NCBI GenBank assembly: GCA_947044365.1
Contig: OX345643.1
Coordinates: forward strand, 3,126,501-3,190,500
Direction: 5' to 3'
Source of the DNA: Petrosia ficiformis
Taxonomy: Eukaryota > Porifera > Demospongiae > Haplosclerida > Petrosiidae
Length of the DNA stretch: 64,000 bases
Numbering within the stretch: the stretch's first letter is position 1; the number at the start of each line of letters is the position of its first letter. Below, piece after piece: positions 1 through 12,300 of the stretch. The position numbers and the translations under genes are program-made. The notes under the pieces were generated by a model. It saw nothing but the letters and a program-made list of their open reading frames with translations, did no database searches and had not been told where the DNA came from.

Positions 1-1227
1 ACACTCGTTATTGACAAAGTGTAAAAAACAATGGATGTCAAGAAATCGTGTTTGTTGGAAATTGGTCAGTAATTAAATACCTCGTCTTTCCGCCAGTAGT
101 CCTTGATGGATGGAAGATTCACCATCCCCATCAGTATTAAAAACCCGAAGTAGGCATACATTTCCTCCACAGTTATTTTTTCCCATGTCTCGTATTTTTC
201 TTGCAGGCAAAATTGGGCGTAGCGGTTAGTTTCCTCAACAATGGTGTCAACAAGCTCACCTGTGAATAGCAAAGTGAAAAGAGTGAGGATAGAGGTTGGT
301 AATGAAATAGCTGGGTTTGGATCACTATTCCATTGAATGTTGTCAGAGCTATAGAGCAATGAAAGGTAACATAATAATCTAATGCTTTTATTTTATTTTA
401 TTTCTTATTTTAGGGTAGCTTACGTTACACCAGCATATCGGCGAATGATTTCCTCCTCCGCATCTTCATCCTGAGTGCTTTCCTCCTCATCCTGAGTCAT
501 GCTATCCTCCTCATGGCTAGAAACATCCTGTTGCACATTTGAAACCACAACCTCGTCAAATAAAGGTAAATCACTTGCATGTTGTTCGTCATCATTGGCA
601 GGTATTGTGGAAGACAACGGACCATCTATTTCCATCTCACATTCATCACTAGGTATGATGGGTCATTTATCATAGTAATTTACTATTTTTACCCTTACGT
701 CATATCTAGGTCAGAAACTTCATCGTCACTTCCATCACAACAGAATTCATCTAGTTTCTCGTCTTCAACAAGACTAATAATACTAGCAACAGTATACAGC
801 TTTCCACTGCTTGAAGCCATTCCTATATTATATATTTATTATATATTATATATTTATTGTTACAATTTTTCTTATTTGTAATAATGATCATTAAACTCAC
901 TTCTTTCCACAAGTTGCAAGGTAAAAAAACAGGTATTGCACTGTTGCACAGATCTTCCAACAACAAGAAGTGATGATAATACTAAGAGTACTGTTTGAGA
1001 GGTTTTCGTACTGAAAAGCACGGGTTTCAAAACACAAAGTAGCTGAGCAGCAAAAGAAAAGTAGACACAGAACACAAACTGTAGCTTCCACACACTGTAT
1101 CGCCTGTCAAACTAAAACGCAGTCGTAATTATTGCGCGCAACAGTTGCCTTGTCTTTGAGCGCGTTGTTCGACGCCTACGGTCGCTTGACGTTCGCGCGT
1201 CGTTCGACGTTTACAGGCGTTAAATAG
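1..1227 (-). mobile_element. piggyBac element, 5' half, runs off the left edge
   Basis: The right boundary is a TTAA at 1228-1231, the piggyBac target site. The terminus read inward on the minus strand begins CTATTTAACGCCTG, which fits piggyBac ends. Just inside are two copies of a subterminal motif, GCGCGTYGTTCGACG on the plus strand (1160-1174 and 1195-1209), in a locally GC-rich stretch that contrasts with the AT-rich surroundings; subterminal repeats are typical transposase binding sites. The first exons of a piggyBac-type transposase follow at 820-81. The other terminus is outside the window, so completeness cannot be judged. Confidence 0.8.
81..820 (-). CDS. piggyBac transposase, N-terminal exons (partial)
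   Basis: Three exons join with consistent phases: 699-820 (start MASSSGKLYTV), 424-648 and 81-348. Donors are gtaagg, gtaagc and gtattt; the acceptors end in tag. The first 115 or so residues are very acidic with a run of E and D, as in many piggyBac and PGBD proteins. Exon 3 carries the start of the DDE_Tnp_1_7 fold: FTGELVDTIVEETNRYA, a Trp, then FLILMGMVNLPSIKDYW. The catalytic Asp residues would lie further left, outside the window. No stop or frameshift is seen in the visible 205 codons, so it is either a young transposon or a domesticated gene; the adjacent TTAA and subterminal repeats favour a transposon. Confidence 0.75.
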
Positions 1228-1231
1228 TTAA

Positions 1232-2188
1232 AAAGGCAGATCATATGCTTATGATCTTCCATCAAACAATTCCAAGGCTATATACAAAAGAGCTCCTTGC
1301 ATGCAATGTTATTCACGCAACTGGATGTGTTTGATGGTGCTGGCCTTTATGAGCATCTTCATACTTTGGAATTGAGAACACAAATAGGTAGACATTGCCA
1401 TGGAACACATAATGTACTAGCACAACTAGCTCATAATCTTCAGACATGGCAAATCTTTTCTAAAAACACAATAGTGAATGTGATGGAGACACAAAGAGCT
1501 TTCTGAGGAGAGTGAACAAGCCTACTATACTAATTACCCTCGCCGCGTAGCGTAGGCGGAAGGGTACGGTAATCGTTTTGTCTGTGTGTCTGTGTGTCTG
1601 TGTGTGTGTGTGTTAGCAATTTTTCTGGAAAAATAAAAACATTGACATTTCAAAAGGGGTACTGGTAGACTTCAAATTATACAAGGAAAAAAAATAACGT
1701 AGGAATTCTTCTTAAACCTTTCGGTTATAAAGTTATCACAATGTTTATAACTCACGGTTACTGTTTCCAGACTTGAGAAGACTCGTGGAGGCATCTGAAC
1801 ACATCAAAACATAACTACTCCTGTATCATGACTATCGCTAGCAAAGCACTACATAAAAGCAAACAGAATTTGGGTAGTGGTTGCTACAACATCGAGTACT
1901 GGCTCCAAGCATTCTCCATTACTTTCAAACTCCGCCTATTTCAATTTTTCAAAGTCATGTGCTGTGCACGTTACTCGAACGTCAGCAGTAAGAGCAGTTT
2001 TGAGGACCTGTCTATGGTGTCTTTGTGGAATATTTCACAAGACGAATTGAGGATCTTTCTTTCTTCTTTCAGATAATACAGAGACTAAAATGTAAGACTT
2101 ATAGTATAGACAAGGAAGAGACTAGTATAATCGTAATAAGTAGTGACATGTTAGTTTATATAATTTACATATATATATATAATTATAA

Positions 2189-2230
<42 letters not shown>

Positions 2231-2727
2231 ATATCTATTATAATATTATTATAAAAACTAACATGCCAGTACGGTTTTATAACTTAATATGTTTTATACA
2301 CAAACTAAACAATCTGAAGTAAACATTCTCATTATTATATGACCATACAAACGAGCAATGATAATTATAATCTTTTGGCATATTATATTTCGAAATTATA
2401 GTTTGTATTACCTTGCCACGTAGGCGAGGGTCCCGTCCCGACGGCTCTCGTTTGTAATTGTAATCATTACATTTTCATTGATTGCAACAAGGCTTATATA
2501 TAACTATAGTTAAGAAGTTGAATATTGGTCTAAGTGGCATGAATACTAAGCACTGGTACCCATAATATCACTTTCATTTTAGCACCTGCTTTATAAATTT
2601 ATACTAATGTCTAGTAATAGTTTGTAGGCAATAGTTAATCAGGCTCAGTAGACATCATGAAAACAATCAAGATGCTCCCTGACCACATAATATACCAAAG
2701 AAATATGGTTAGTGAAACAAACAGTAC
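1232..2727. other. Non-coding stretch between piggyBac and the last visible URB1 exon
   Basis: It holds a (TG)n tract near 1580-1612, a dispersed repeat (1536-1820), an (AT)n tract (about 2165-2235) and a short plus-strand open frame at about 1302-1506 that I do not recognise. A fragment of the same dispersed repeat end occurs at 2408-2450 (cgtaggcgaggg). No further URB1 exon was found here, so the next URB1 exon is probably beyond the piggyBac insertion. Confidence 0.4.
1536..1820 (+). repeat. Dispersed repeat, CGTAGGCGG-type end
   Basis: It begins with an imperfect palindrome, accctcgccgcgtagcgt then aggcggaagggta, followed by a (TG)-rich tract and a body (tttctggaaaaataaaaacatt ... aaattatacaagg ... 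ggttataaagttat). The same order is found at 63716-64000, where the copy reads accctcgcccacataggcgg. Ends of the same kind, in the opposite orientation, are visible at about 29380, 29625, 42400 and 50705. Family not identified. Confidence 0.55.
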
Positions 2728-3318
2728 CTGGTTCTTTTCTCTAAATCGTGATGACTGGAGCTGTTCTGTGAAGTGAACTAAACAATCATATGCTACTAGA
2801 CGAACTCCATAGCACAAAGAACTTGTGGCTGTTATGATATATGACAGACAATGGCTAGTAACAAATCTTTTACAATCCACTGGATTTGCTGTAAGTATAT
2901 ACAAGAACAAGTTATGCAATTGAATGCATAGATATAGAAATACAAACTATTGTGTTTACATCATATTCATAGAATGTAAGGCCATTTCATAGACAAAGTA
3001 CTAGGTACGTTTGCCTATCCATGGTAGAGAAGACCATGTTACAAAACTGCATCTCATATAATAATAATAATAAGCCTTGTAACTGTACTGTAATGCTCTG
3101 TGAATTTTTCTGAATTCAATACGCAGTGTAATTTTGACTTGTATTGAACATTAAATATTTTGGTGAACATTATTCAGATCTATCATTCACATCCATCCAT
3201 TCGTTGTATGATCTCACTCACATGACTTCAGTATGAGGCTAAGTGTTGGCAATACAAAACAAGGATCATACATCAACTCATCAGATTCTTCATATTGTGA
3301 TGAAAAGCAATTAACAGG
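2728..3318 (-). CDS. URB1: URB1 exons 3222-3318 and 2728-2888
   Basis: The first exon contains ELMYDPCFVLPTLSLILKS, matching human DGLYDPCFLLHLFSELTRP. The second contains NPVDCKRFVTSHCLSYIITA and SSRFREKNQ, matching human EFVVDCRKFLDSNALGLTVTA and GARFQEQSQ. They join at T|CA and end in frame at gtactg. These are the last URB1 exons visible; the C-terminal third of the protein should lie left of position 1. Confidence 0.85.
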
Positions 3319-6300
3319 CTGTAAAGAGATAAACCAATTTTAAATTAAATAACTTATGAGTGAATTAAATAGCAGTATAGTGTCTTATTTCACACAATAA
3401 TGCCAACCTTGTAACATTGAAAAAGAGCTGTGATTATCTTGGGGTCCATACTAGGATTAAGGATAAGAAAGCAGCACTAGCTTTTATGGCATATAGGGCC
3501 ATCCCTATGATTGCTTTCAACAGGATTTAATATATATGTGAAATATAATTATAATATATACATATGTATATAAATATAATATAACACCCCTGCGAGGGAT
3601 ATATCACATTTATACTCACCAAGCCCGAGGGTGAGGTGAGAATAAATGTGATATATCACGAGTGGAGGTGTTATAATTAATATATTTCCTGTTGAAGCCA
3701 AACTTGAATTAATTACGCAGGCACAGTACAATAGAGACCTTTAATTCAACTGCAAAGAATGAATGGCTAGTAAAGAAAATGTTCTTGCAGAAACAAAGCC
3801 TTCCAAGAAGTCCAGGTTGTCTTTGTAGAGAAAGAGTAAAAGGTTTAGTTCGTCCACCGCTCAAGAACTTGAATCAATTCCTTTAAAATCTGATGATCCG
3901 CCTATTGTCGAGGCGTATTCAAAGCAAGAGGAAGCATCAAAGTCACTATTTCCAGGAACTCAGTGTAACAATTACACTGAATTCCAGAAAACAAATAAAC
4001 ATAAATATCTCTCTATTGACTTTATAACTTTTAAGAATGAATCTTGAAATTCCAATTCTATCATAATCATTTGCTCATTTTTGCATCATGGTATTTTCAT
4101 CACTGGTTGAGATGACTTTGCTTGTATGTACTTAATTCTGCAGCAAGAGTTGATTGATCAAATTATTTACATATTCACAGAGGAGACAGAAACAGTCTAT
4201 TATTGTTCATCTCAACAGGATCACACAAGATTTATGGCTGTACACATTCTCCAGTGATCAGCAAATTCAAAAAGAAATAAAAAAAAAAGGGAATGCAAAT
4301 GTGTGGATGTTTCTACCACTCTGTTACTCAGTTCAGGCCTCGATCCACACATTTTAAGCAGCTGACCTTTACTAAATCAAACGATTCTGAGAAAGAGGAA
4401 TCGAAGGAGAAGATTTTAGACTACATGGAGAAGCCGAAGGAAGAATCTCATAATGGAAATAAGTTGTCAACAGAAGCTGGTGAACCCTCTGCAAAGAAAG
4501 GAAGCACTTGATGTGTTATTGGGTCCTTTCCGAAAGTGTGTTTTGCACAACAGCTAGGGAACACTGTCACAAAGGAAGCTGTCTGAAACATAAAAATGTT
4601 GACCCCTGTAATGCACAATGCATGTTAATAGCCCAAGCCTAATGTAACTTCCTTAACTACATACATGTACTAGAGCTGGGCAATATATCGATATTTTGGT
4701 ACATATTGGGTGCAGGGATTTAGTGGCCAACTTGCTTTCAACTTTTGTAAATACAAAACTCTAGAAACAACTTCAGAATTCAGAATTTAGAAATTGCTGA
4801 TTTCAGGGAATTCACGATGTTTCAGGATGTTCTACTATGGATTATTACGGTATCCTCATGCTGAATTTCAAAGGAATAGATTATTACGGTATCCTCATGG
4901 TGCAATTATATGGTCATGGCTTTGTTGAACGTAGAGGAAATTCCACGTCTTCCGTCTTCCTTATCTGTTAAACTCATTAAAGGAGAAAAGTCTATCAAGA
5001 TAGCTCTGTCTGATGTTCATGTGAGGAGTGCATGTTGCTATGTTATCTTATAAATAATATAAATTATACAATTATTTTATTGTGTTTTAACTTTACTATA
5101 TAGCTGCGCTGCAGAAAAGCGTAATATGTAATTATAAATGTAATATAATATGATTATAAAGTTAGAATATTTATTATGGTATATAGGTAAAACGCTTATC
5201 TGCAATTTTCAAAGTAGAAGCTTCTACACTATTTCTAAAGGAAATTGAAGATGAAACTGCCATTTTTCCTGAAGAGGATGGAACTTTCAGTTTTTCTGCC
5301 CTTGTACCTGGGGCATGTTATGAGGTAAATGGTGATGACAGTCCAGGAACTAAATCGGTTCCATTCTCATCTTATGGTTCGTATCCCAAACCTGTCGACA
5401 CTGCTTGTAGTTTTACAGCATCCAAAAGAAAAGGCAAAGCAACATTTAAAAAGACTATTTCACTTATCAGATTAAATGCACAAGATGGACCTAGCACATC
5501 TCGTTCTGCTACCAATTACAAGCTGGAGTATACTGTAGTTACTAGTGTAGTAGTTACAATTGAGCCAAAGACTGCTAATTTATCTAGTGTTGCTGACCTT
5601 GTCAAACAACAAGTTGGTTTTCCAATTCAACTACTAGACAGTAAATGTTATCCTATTGTAAGCAGTGAAAGCACATCATGTGTTGAATTTTGGAAGTCCA
5701 GCAGAAAAATCCTAGCTGTTTCAAAGGCTGCTTTTCAGAAGCAACAAGATGACACTGCTGGAACTTCAGAAGTAAGCAAGATAATGGAGAAGGTCGATCT
5801 TATAAATAAAGAATTACAGAAGTGTACTATGTTTGTTACTCCTCTTGCAAAATGTTTTGAATGTGTTGTTTGTCGTGGAACTGCAAACAAACCAGTCATT
5901 ATGTCTTGTTGTTCTAGTTTAATTGGTTGTCTGTCATGTGTTCAGGAATGGACTGAACGTAAGAATACATGCCCACGTTGTTCATCACAATGTCAGTCAA
6001 AAGTGATATTGAAAGGATTTGATGATGTGTGTACTTTTCTGAAAATCTGGTATGGTGAAATACCAAGTGAGACTGTTTGTTTGCAGCCAGAAGATGTAGT
6101 AGAAAGTGACGATGATTTTGTTTGAACCACTATCTCCATCTTATAACTGATTTCAACGTGATTCACTTATTCTATAACAATAATTGCTTTTTTTGATTAT
6201 TAAAATATTAACGTATACTGATAATTAGAATTTGAAAATGGAAAATTGTAGGGAAGATGTTGAGCGAATGATTGCTAGGAATTTGTCTTATAATTCCATA

Positions 6301-9300
6301 AGTTGTGTTCTTCGACAGAGATTTCCATATATGAGAGGAATTTCAGCTCGATCAGTCAGGAGATTCTGTAGACAACAAGGTATATCCCGACCAACGATAA
6401 GAGTTAGTGATGCTGCCTTAGACCAAATAATGAACATACACATCCAAGAACTTGGTCACAGTTATGGTCGAAGGACCATGCAAGGTGTTCTTAGATCTGA
6501 AGGCATTTCTGTAGGTGAGCATCGAGTTGGCAGAAGTCTCAGAAGGTTAGCAGGACCAGCCAATGCTGCTAGACGTCAGGTAGTGAACAGGCTCATGAAC
6601 CCTATTCCTTACCGTGCAAATTACTTTGGGGAAAAGCTTCATTTAGACCAGAATGAAAAGATCAACATGTTTGGAGTCATACACATAATTGCAGTTGATG
6701 GATACAGCAGGCAGATGGTTAGAATGGTCACACTTCCTAGAAAAAATCCTATAATGATTTATCGGTATGTCTTAAAGCCAGTGTTAGAGTTTTATGGTTT
6801 GTGGGATCAAATACGAGTGGATCATGGAACTGAGTTTGTTTTAACCAATTTTGTCCAGCGTCATTTGTCATCTCAACGTTTGAGACAAACTCGGCCTGCT
6901 GTTCTGCAAACTTCATCTCGTCAAAATCACCGAGCAGAAAGAATGTGGTCAGAAGTAAATCAGAGAATCAATTATCCAGTCAAACATTTGTTGATACAAT
7001 TGGAAGAGGATGGTATCATTAACATGCATGATGAATGTACCAAATTTTTTGTTTCTTGGGTGACAATTGCAGTAGTAACATCTGCTACAAAGGCATTTGT
7101 TTCCTCCTGGAATTTACATAGGATACAAGGACGAGGTGGCGGAATACCATTGGTACTTGCTTCTACAAGAAACTTTACTTCTAGTCTCAGCCATATACCC
7201 ACAGTTCAAGAGGCGGTAAATATGTATTTAGGTGAAGGAGGTAATCTTACTCCAGAGAGTGGAATTGGACGTGATCCTTTACAAGACTACCCTCAACTTC
7301 AAGTATTAAGAGAGCGTGACTTCTTTGAGAGATATAATATGGAACTTGTTTTTCAGAATATTCTTCATTCCAATGGCAACCTATTTTCTGATTGTTTACT
7401 ATTTTTCATTAGTATTACTGAAAATATGTATGATATGGTTGGATGACATAATAATTAATTAAATGGAGTTGTAACATTGACTATTATCAATACCCAACTT
7501 TAAATCAAAAATCTATAATGTTTGTGTATTCTGAAATTTAAAATTAGCAATTTCTAAATTTCTAAATTCTGAATTTTGAAGTTGTTTCTGAAATCAGCAA
7601 TTTCTAATTTCTAAATTCTAAAGTTGTTTCTAGAGTTTTGTATTTACAAGAGTTGAAAGCAAGTTGGCCACTAAATCCCTGCACCATATTGTGATAACAC
7701 AATAAATATTGTTACTCGTATTATCGGTAAAATTTCTGCAACGATATACGGTATATCAAGAGGAAGTGCGTGGGCGGCAATTAACAGCCAACTCCAACTA
7801 GCATGTGTGCTTGTTTGTCTAGGGAAGCAACAATGGAGCTCATCGCTAAAAGCAACACAAAATCATTTCTTGAATGTGAACCTGGGGTACATACGCAGCC
7901 AGAGAATTGAAGTGTCCTTTGTGTTTCAAAAAAGGAAACAGTAAAAGTATATACATCAAAGGTGGGAATACTTCAAATCTTTTTTCTCACCCATGTTTTC
8001 ACCACCCTAAAGAGTTTGCTATTGTCCAGGAACCCAAGACCACTAGTAAAAGATCAAGAGAAAGAAAGGAGTTCTGCTTCTAAACAAGTCACTATTGCTG
8101 ATCTAAGTAAGTACCCAAGATCAAGTAAAAATGGCAATCTGTAACTGATGTATTAGTGACAATTTGCTTAGCAAAAGATATGTTGTCAATACACATTGGG
8201 GAAAAGGATGGCTTTTGACGCATGATAGAAGTAATTGATTCCTGCTGACCTATCACACTGTAAATATTTTTCTCTTACAGCTATCCCTAAACTTTACTTT
8301 CATGTTCGTGATACAGTAGTTGCTGCGCTTTATAAGGTAGAATTCTTCACACCAGAGGGAATATAGAAGGTATTTAAGTCATAAAAACACTAGATATCAA
8401 AAGGTATGAGACTTGTCTCCACGATACATCTGTATTAACAGAGATTTCATTCAGCTTATCACTTGCAATTGAAATTTACAAGAGGCCATCTGTTTTTGAT
8501 GCCATCCCTACATATAGGGTACTACTGTACTTCCTGATATTTTAACTGATCTGTATAATAATTTATTAAATTAGCTGAGATTTCAGCTTACCACTTGCTG
8601 TATGGGCGGCAATTTTTTCCCAGTGCCATCCCTATATATAGAGTACTACCGTACTCTCTGATATGCATTGCCTGTACATGATGTACATGTAGTTGGATAA
8701 GCAAGAGTAGTTAAATTTCCTTGTCATTCAGCCCTACTAATTCTATCAAACACACACACACACACACACCTCCAATTTTCTGTCTAATTGAAACTGTTCA
8801 ATGGATAGTTTCATTTTATTCTTGTCAAAAAGTCCAATGATCTCTTGTGATGTAGGTTGCTTCCACAACAACCAATTCATGTTTTCACGAGATTGATAGT
8901 GTTTCAGTGCCTCTGCACCCCAAACAATAGGACTATAAAAGGAATGAAATATTTGTAACTCAAGACAACAATAAACATAACAATAACAAATATATCATTT
9001 CTGACACTAACTGATAGCCAAATAACAAGTGCTGACTCGGCATATTTGGTGATCTCAGGAACAACCAACTATAAATTTTACATCTATGGCTTTCTTAAGG
9101 TGGCGGGTCCACTAATTATTATTCATAAATTTACATGCAATCAAGCAATACCCACTATAAGAAATTACCGTTATTATTCTATTAAACAACTGAAATTTCG
9201 ACGTCCTATTGGAACACAGTTCCACTAATACAAGATATTTTTGGATTTTAAGGGTGTGTCTCCAGCCCTTCTCCGGACTACAAATTTTACTGTTTTGTAT

Positions 9301-12300
9301 AGGTTTTTGAGACAAACAGGTTAGTGAAATTTCATATTTAGGTACTATAATGATGAATTCTAAAATCACTCTGCAGTCTGGAGCTCCATGTTGTTACTAG
9401 ATATCTCCCAAGCTATTGTAATATTACCTTGAAGTATATATAGATAAGACGTCGGAAACTCTTACGCACAGACTCGCTTGTTACTGCATTACCGAAGAAA
9501 GTTTGGAGTTGATACTTACCTTGATTAATATTCTTCTAGTGGTAATTCCACAGGAAAATGTATTTTATCTTTTTCATAACACAAATATAATAAAAATACT
9601 TTTAAAAATGTGAATATTTAATGAGAAATTGGTGGACCCGCCACCTTAACGACTCTTCTTTCCAGCAAAGTAAGTTAAAAGCTTTATAAAACGGGAGACT
9701 TACAAAGGTTAAAAAAAGTTAGTTATTATATGGCTTGCCCATACATTTCCCTCGAAAATTAATCTGGTAATGTAAAGAAAAACGTTCAGTTTAATTATAA
9801 CTGCATAGTTACTGAAACATTTAGGAAAAAGGTTTCTGTGACAACATATTTTTGATTGGTGAATTACAAATAATAATAAAAACAATACTTCCCAGCCATT
9901 TAAAACTTGTCAGTATAATATTATATTATATAAGGTCTTATTAATATACATGTTTATAGGAATATGAATACATTATTTTCAAAAATATGTACTGCCTCAG
10001 TAACGAGGAATTCACAAATTATATAATCATTATCATAATGATATTCATGACTATGTGAGTTCATCACTGGCAGGACATACACACCTACAGAAACAAACAT
10101 TGTTGTTGATGAATGTTTTATGGCTAAAGGATCAGTCACAGACCAAACAGGTTTTGTCCACATCACTGAATGTTAAGCTCTTAAGATAATCTAAGAAGCT
10201 CATGCATGAATCATAGATACCAAAATGAAACCAGGGAAGATAATAAGATGAATATTTAATAGAACAATGTCTACAGTTTGACTTAAATAACTTCAGTCTC
10301 TGGAATTTTTGCTGTCATGTATAACTATGCTTAGGATTAGCATATTAATTAAAATTAAAGTATCAAATATCTGATATCAGAAGTGGTGGCTTAAAAAATC
10401 GCTATGTATATCATTATAATTATACATATACAAGAATAATAAAAAACATTTTCAATAAAAATGAAAGAAGATGTAGGGATGTCAAAACCCAAAAAGCAAG
10501 CAAACAAGGTTGGGAAGCTAACTTAGGACCCAAAATTAAACAAACCACTTCCATATAACCCTACATAAGTGCTTACACCTCTGTACAAAGAGCTGTAATT
10601 ATGTAGGGTTATATGGAAGTGGTTTGTTTAATTTTGGGTCCTAAGTTAGCTTCCCAACCTTGTTTGCTTGCTTTTTGGGTTTTGACATCCCTACATCTTC
10701 TTTCATTTTTATTGAAAATGTTTTTTATTATTCTTGTTTTCATTGATTTTTTTCTAAACGATGTGAATGTTTTTTTGTAGATTGCAGAAATACTATATAT
10801 CATTATGAAATCATGCAATCAAAAATGCATTAAAATTTGTTCATCAATGAAGGTCAGTCTTTTGTTTATGTATTGATTATCATTCTCTTTCACTTACAGA
10901 TGATGTATATTCTCTATTCACTTACATCACTGTCTGCAGTCCTACAAGAAGTAGTGTCAGTCACTGTGTCAACCATTCAGTATTCCAATGCTTATCATAG
11001 TATACAATATTATTATACAATTGCTTTAATATTAATAATTATTATATTCATTATTAGTATTTGCTCACAAACTCACAAATGTTATTACAATGCCAAACAC
11101 TTAAAACCTTTTCAGCTTCCATGTTAAGAGTATACAAATGCGCATGCGTAATTAAATTCCACTTAGGAAAATGGCGTCCAATTCCAGATCAAATCTTTGT
11201 AGTCGTTGAGACTGTCTTCTTTCATAGTATCTGAAGATATCATCTCGATACTTTACGACCAGAATTTTACTATAAATGCGACGGGAATGGTGCTAGAATC
11301 ATCGTGATAGGTCAACAAACAAAAAAATGATTTGTCTGGAAAATAATAATATTAATAATAATAATATGATGAAGATTTTGCCAGTTTTGCCACTCGCCGG
11401 TTCTCTACCTTAACAATAATCTTCCGCCATCTAGAAGGTATTGGTAGTCATAAAAACACTAGATATAAACAGGCATGTGTGTATAGAAACTTATGTGTAT
11501 ATACTACCAGAGATTTCAGCTCATCACTTGCAATTGAAATGCATGGGCGGCCATTTTTTTTCCGTGCCATCCCTACATAGAGAGTACTACCGTACTCTCT
11601 GATACTAGTTACCTGAATTGAGACATAGAGATACCAGCTCTCTCGTATAGAAATACCAAGTAAAGGAGGCCTGCATCTACAAATACAAGTATTCAATCAC
11701 ACTGTATGATTAAAATACATTCATCAAGTTAAGAATTATAATTATGATCATGTTTTACAACAGTTGCTGTGCTGAAAGTTTGAATTTTTTTTTAGTAATC
11801 TACCATGTCTTGGCTATAATTAAGCTTTTGAATGAATTGTATATATTGTAGAATTATGATTGTTTGCATATGTTCTCATGGATAATACCTTCAGAGAAAA
11901 ATGGATTTAATTCATTGCTCAGAGCTTGTAGATTTTGAATGTCATGTGAATAAACAGTTTGGGAAAGTTTAAGGTCATCTTAGATTACTTGGGAGTTTGG
12001 GCTGTTTACTTTGAATCTATAGTTCTTGAAGTTTTAATTATTAGTGCTATTTTCTAAAATAATCATGTATATGTGATTGGCTATGGGAAATTCAGCTTTC
12101 TCGTTATTCAGTCATTTTGTAAAATCAAGCTAACAAAGAATTGTTATGCAGGAAATAGTCTTTGTGCACAATTTAAATGTATATACAAAATGGCTGAATT
12201 AGGGCTGGGCGGTATATTGGTATTTAGTTGAAATTCTATATTTTTTCCTATACCGCGGTACGGTTTTGCAAAATTTTGCATACCGAAATATCAAAATATA

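Larger units (their letters stand above)
4709..7685 (+). mobile_element. IS3EU-like DNA transposon, apparently intact, two genes
   Basis: Terminal inverted repeats of 65 bp with one mismatch run inward from GGTGCAGGGATTTAGTGG at 4709 and from its complement ending at 7685. The element is flanked by a 6-bp direct repeat ATATTG (4703-4708 and 7686-7691), the target duplication. It carries a spliced gene with a RING-like finger (4916-6125) and an IS3-like DDE transposase (6238-7446), both on the plus strand and both open. I recall 6-bp duplications for the IS3EU superfamily, which fits, but this was not checked. It inserted into an older hAT copy in a URB1 intron. Near-identical TIRs and open frames suggest recent activity. 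Confidence 0.82.
4671..8290 (+). mobile_element. Decayed hAT element, interrupted by an IS3EU-like insertion
   Basis: Position 4671 starts tagagctgggcaatatatcg, a hAT-type end like the other tagggctggg elements in this window. Downstream of the nested insertion, at about 7890-8040, frames encode a BED zinc finger remnant (KCPLCFKKG ... GGNTSNL ... HH ... PKEF) with stops and frame changes, and then an SKQVTIADL motif common after BED fingers. The right end is not clear; 8290 is only a guess. No full transposase is present. Confidence 0.5.

Noticed and set aside
8640..8665. Canonical Helitron 3' terminus (hairpin then CTRR)
   Set aside because: The hairpin is there, but the copies end in gata rather than CTRR and no TC-start or Rep/helicase frame is seen.
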